A DNA stretch of 7,550 bases from Clostridiales bacterium. GTDB lineage: Bacteria > Bacillota > Clostridia > Lachnospirales > WQUN01. The notes below the pieces were generated by a model. It ran no database searches. It was not told the DNA's origin and was given only the letters and a program-made list of their open reading frames with translations. The stretch lies in the NCBI GenBank assembly GCA_031269415.1, contig JAISZF010000108.1:1-7550 (forward strand), given 5' to 3'. A program made the position numbers and the translations under genes. Shown in pieces: positions 6,197-7,550 of the stretch (its first letter is position 1; each line of letters begins with the position of its first letter).

Positions 6197-7489
6197 ATGA
6201 AGGACAACAAGATTTATCATTTTTTTACGCCTGATTCAGAACTGCCATATAACGAAGGAGAGCCCTCCGACGAGAGGGTTTCGGAACAGTCAAAGCCGCC
6301 CGCCCATCTGTTTTGGTCCGGGGCGGTCGTCGGCATGCTGTTGCTGGCGGCGGCTTTTTTTATGTTTACTCAGGTCAGATCCGTATATAACCGGATTACC
6401 CGTCAGCCCTTAACGGTTGACGAAAAAATCAGTGAGATTATGGGCGTTTTGGATTCTCATTCCATTAATCCATATGAACAGGATGAACTTCGAGAGAATA
6501 TGTTCCGCGGCCTGGTCGCCGGGGTAGGGGATCCTTATACAACCTATTTCGACGAAAAATCCTTGAACTCGTTCATGCAGTCTACAGAGGGGACATACGG
6601 CGGCATCGGGGTAGTGGTGACCAGCGACCCCAAAGACAAGCTTGTCACCATCGTAACGGCTTACGAGGGCGCGCCCGGCGCCTTGTCCGGCTTGAAGACG
6701 GGCGATAAATTCATGAAAGTAAACGGGCTGGATGTCAGCGACGCCAGTTTGGACGACGTTACCACGATGACTAAGGGCCAGGCGGGAACCGCGGTGCGCA
6801 TAACCGTTTACCGCGCGAGCGAGGATCGCACGTTCGACGTCAACGTCGTGCGCCAGAAGATAGACATACCCACAATCTCCCAGAAGGTATTGGAGGGTAA
6901 TATCGGTTACATCCGCATAAGCGCGTTCGACCGTGTTACTGTGGATCAATTCGTCAGCGCTTACAATGAACTTCATGACGGCGGGATGCGCGGGCTGATT
7001 ATAGATTTGCGCAATAACCCCGGCGGTCTGCTGGATGTGGTGACTAAGATCTCCGACATACTCGTTCCGGAGGGGATTATTGTCTATACGGAGGATAAGA
7101 GCGGTTTGCGGGAATACATCAATTCCGATAAAAACGCGATAAGCGTGCCGCTGGTTCTATTGGTGAACGGGAACAGCGCCAGCGCCTCCGAGGTTCTGAG
7201 CGGCGCGGTTAAGGATCTGAATGTCGGCGTTCTGGTGGGGACGAAGACGTTCGGCAAGGGTATCGTTCAGAATCTGTATCCGCTGTCTGACGGCAGCGCG
7301 GTTAAGGTGACGGTAGCGAAATATTACACGCCCAGCGGGGTATGCATACAGGGCGACGGGATTATTCCCGATTATGTTGTGGAAATGTCCGACGAGGACA
7401 CCGCGCGCATCAGCGAACTGACGCTGGAAGAGGACGCTCAGCTCAGCAAGGCGGTGGAGATTGTCAACGAGAAGATCGCTAAAAAATAG
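6197..7489 (+). CDS. Membrane-anchored PDZ-S41 C-terminal processing protease (CtpA/CtpB type)
   Basis: A 430-residue serine protease. The first ~37 residues are hydrophilic and probably cytoplasmic, with one membrane helix at about 38-60, so the rest faces outside. An N-terminal S41 helical region (LVAGVGDPYTTYF, 107-118) precedes a PDZ domain at about 130-220 (YGGIGVVV, APGALSGLKTGDKFMKVNG). The protease core is at about 225-395: GYIRISAF, LIIDLRNNPGGLLD and VNGNSASASEVLSGA. The catalytic set by family spacing is Ser329, Lys354 and Gln358 (GTKTFGKGIVQ). The family trims C-termini of envelope proteins; Bacillus CtpB signals in sporulation. The C-terminus ends soon after the core, without the peptidoglycan-binding domain some relatives have. 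GGGAGG lies 6 nt before the ATG. The substrate is unknown; the adjacent SLH/GH18 protein is a candidate by location only. Confidence 0.93.
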   Translation: MKDNKIYHFFTPDSELPYNEGEPSDERVSEQSKPPAHLFWSGAVVGMLLLAAAFFMFTQVRSVYNRITRQPLTVDEKISEIMGVLDSHSINPYEQDELRENMFRGLVAGVGDPYTTYFDEKSLNSFMQSTEGTYGGIGVVVTSDPKDKLVTIVTAYEGAPGALSGLKTGDKFMKVNGLDVSDASLDDVTTMTKGQAGTAVRITVYRASEDRTFDVNVVRQKIDIPTISQKVLEGNIGYIRISAFDRVTVDQFVSAYNELHDGGMRGLIIDLRNNPGGLLDVVTKISDILVPEGIIVYTEDKSGLREYINSDKNAISVPLVLLVNGNSASASEVLSGAVKDLNVGVLVGTKTFGKGIVQNLYPLSDGSAVKVTVAKYYTPSGVCIQGDGIIPDYVVEMSDEDTARISELTLEEDAQLSKAVEIVNEKIAKK

Positions 7490-7502
7490 ACAGAAATATA
7501 TT

Positions 7503-7543
7503 ATGCCTGATATGTAAAGCGCGACAAACATATCAGGCATTTT
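7503..7543 (+). terminator. Rho-independent terminator after the S41 protease gene
   Basis: A 13-bp perfect stem (ATGCCTGATATGT at 7503-7515 with ACATATCAGGCAT at 7528-7540) and a 12-nt loop, followed by TTT and an AT-rich tail. It begins 13 bp after the stop codon. The upstream flank is also AT-rich, so it may act in both directions. Confidence 0.8.
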
Positions 7544-7550
7544 ATATATA

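Overview
The window reads as a fragment of an uncultured, Gram-positive-type bacterium, probably a clostridial Firmicute. The evidence is strong GGAGG-type ribosome sites, TTG starts on two genes, S-layer-homology (SLH) domains, a YaaH-like GH18 domain, and an oxidoreductase-DUF1667 gene pair common in anaerobic Firmicutes. This assignment is inference; there is no rRNA or other taxonomic marker.

Left edge (1 to about 450): the minus strand is open from base 1 to a stop at 532-534. Its first ~145 codons read as consecutive armadillo-type helical repeats that look eukaryotic, possibly from a parabasalid or other gut protist. This piece runs head-on into the C-terminal half of a bacterial FAD-dependent oxidoreductase that lacks its N-terminus. 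Three GATC sites lie in the ~40-bp join, so a cloning, ligation or assembly chimera is the most economical explanation.

Middle (413 to 3240): the truncated oxidoreductase overlaps a DUF1667 CXXC protein by 4 bp (translationally coupled, plus strand). The DUF1667 gene converges on, and overlaps by 35 bp, a minus-strand MFS transporter. The transporter starts at TTG and has an extended -10 promoter followed directly by a palindrome that looks like a repressor operator. Upstream of it, also on the minus strand, is a RelB/RelE-type toxin-antitoxin locus that appears decayed: the toxin lacks its C-terminal half and the antitoxin tail is read out of frame over the toxin start. A good sigma-A-type promoter still precedes it.

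Right part (3240 to 7550, all plus strand): a TTG-started class I mannose-6-phosphate isomerase, a secreted protein with three SLH repeats and a GH18-like domain, and a membrane-anchored PDZ-S41 (CtpA/CtpB-type) protease. The first two are 40 bp apart and probably co-transcribed from a promoter at 3300-3328. The protease has its own candidate promoter and ends at a 13-bp-stem terminator. The two envelope proteins both act outside the membrane, so a shared cell-wall or sporulation-related role is possible but unproven.

No tRNA, rRNA, CRISPR array, insertion sequence or obviously new multi-gene system is visible. The points most worth a second look are the chimeric left edge, the operator-like palindrome of the MFS gene and its partial echo in the final terminator, and the collapsed toxin-antitoxin locus.
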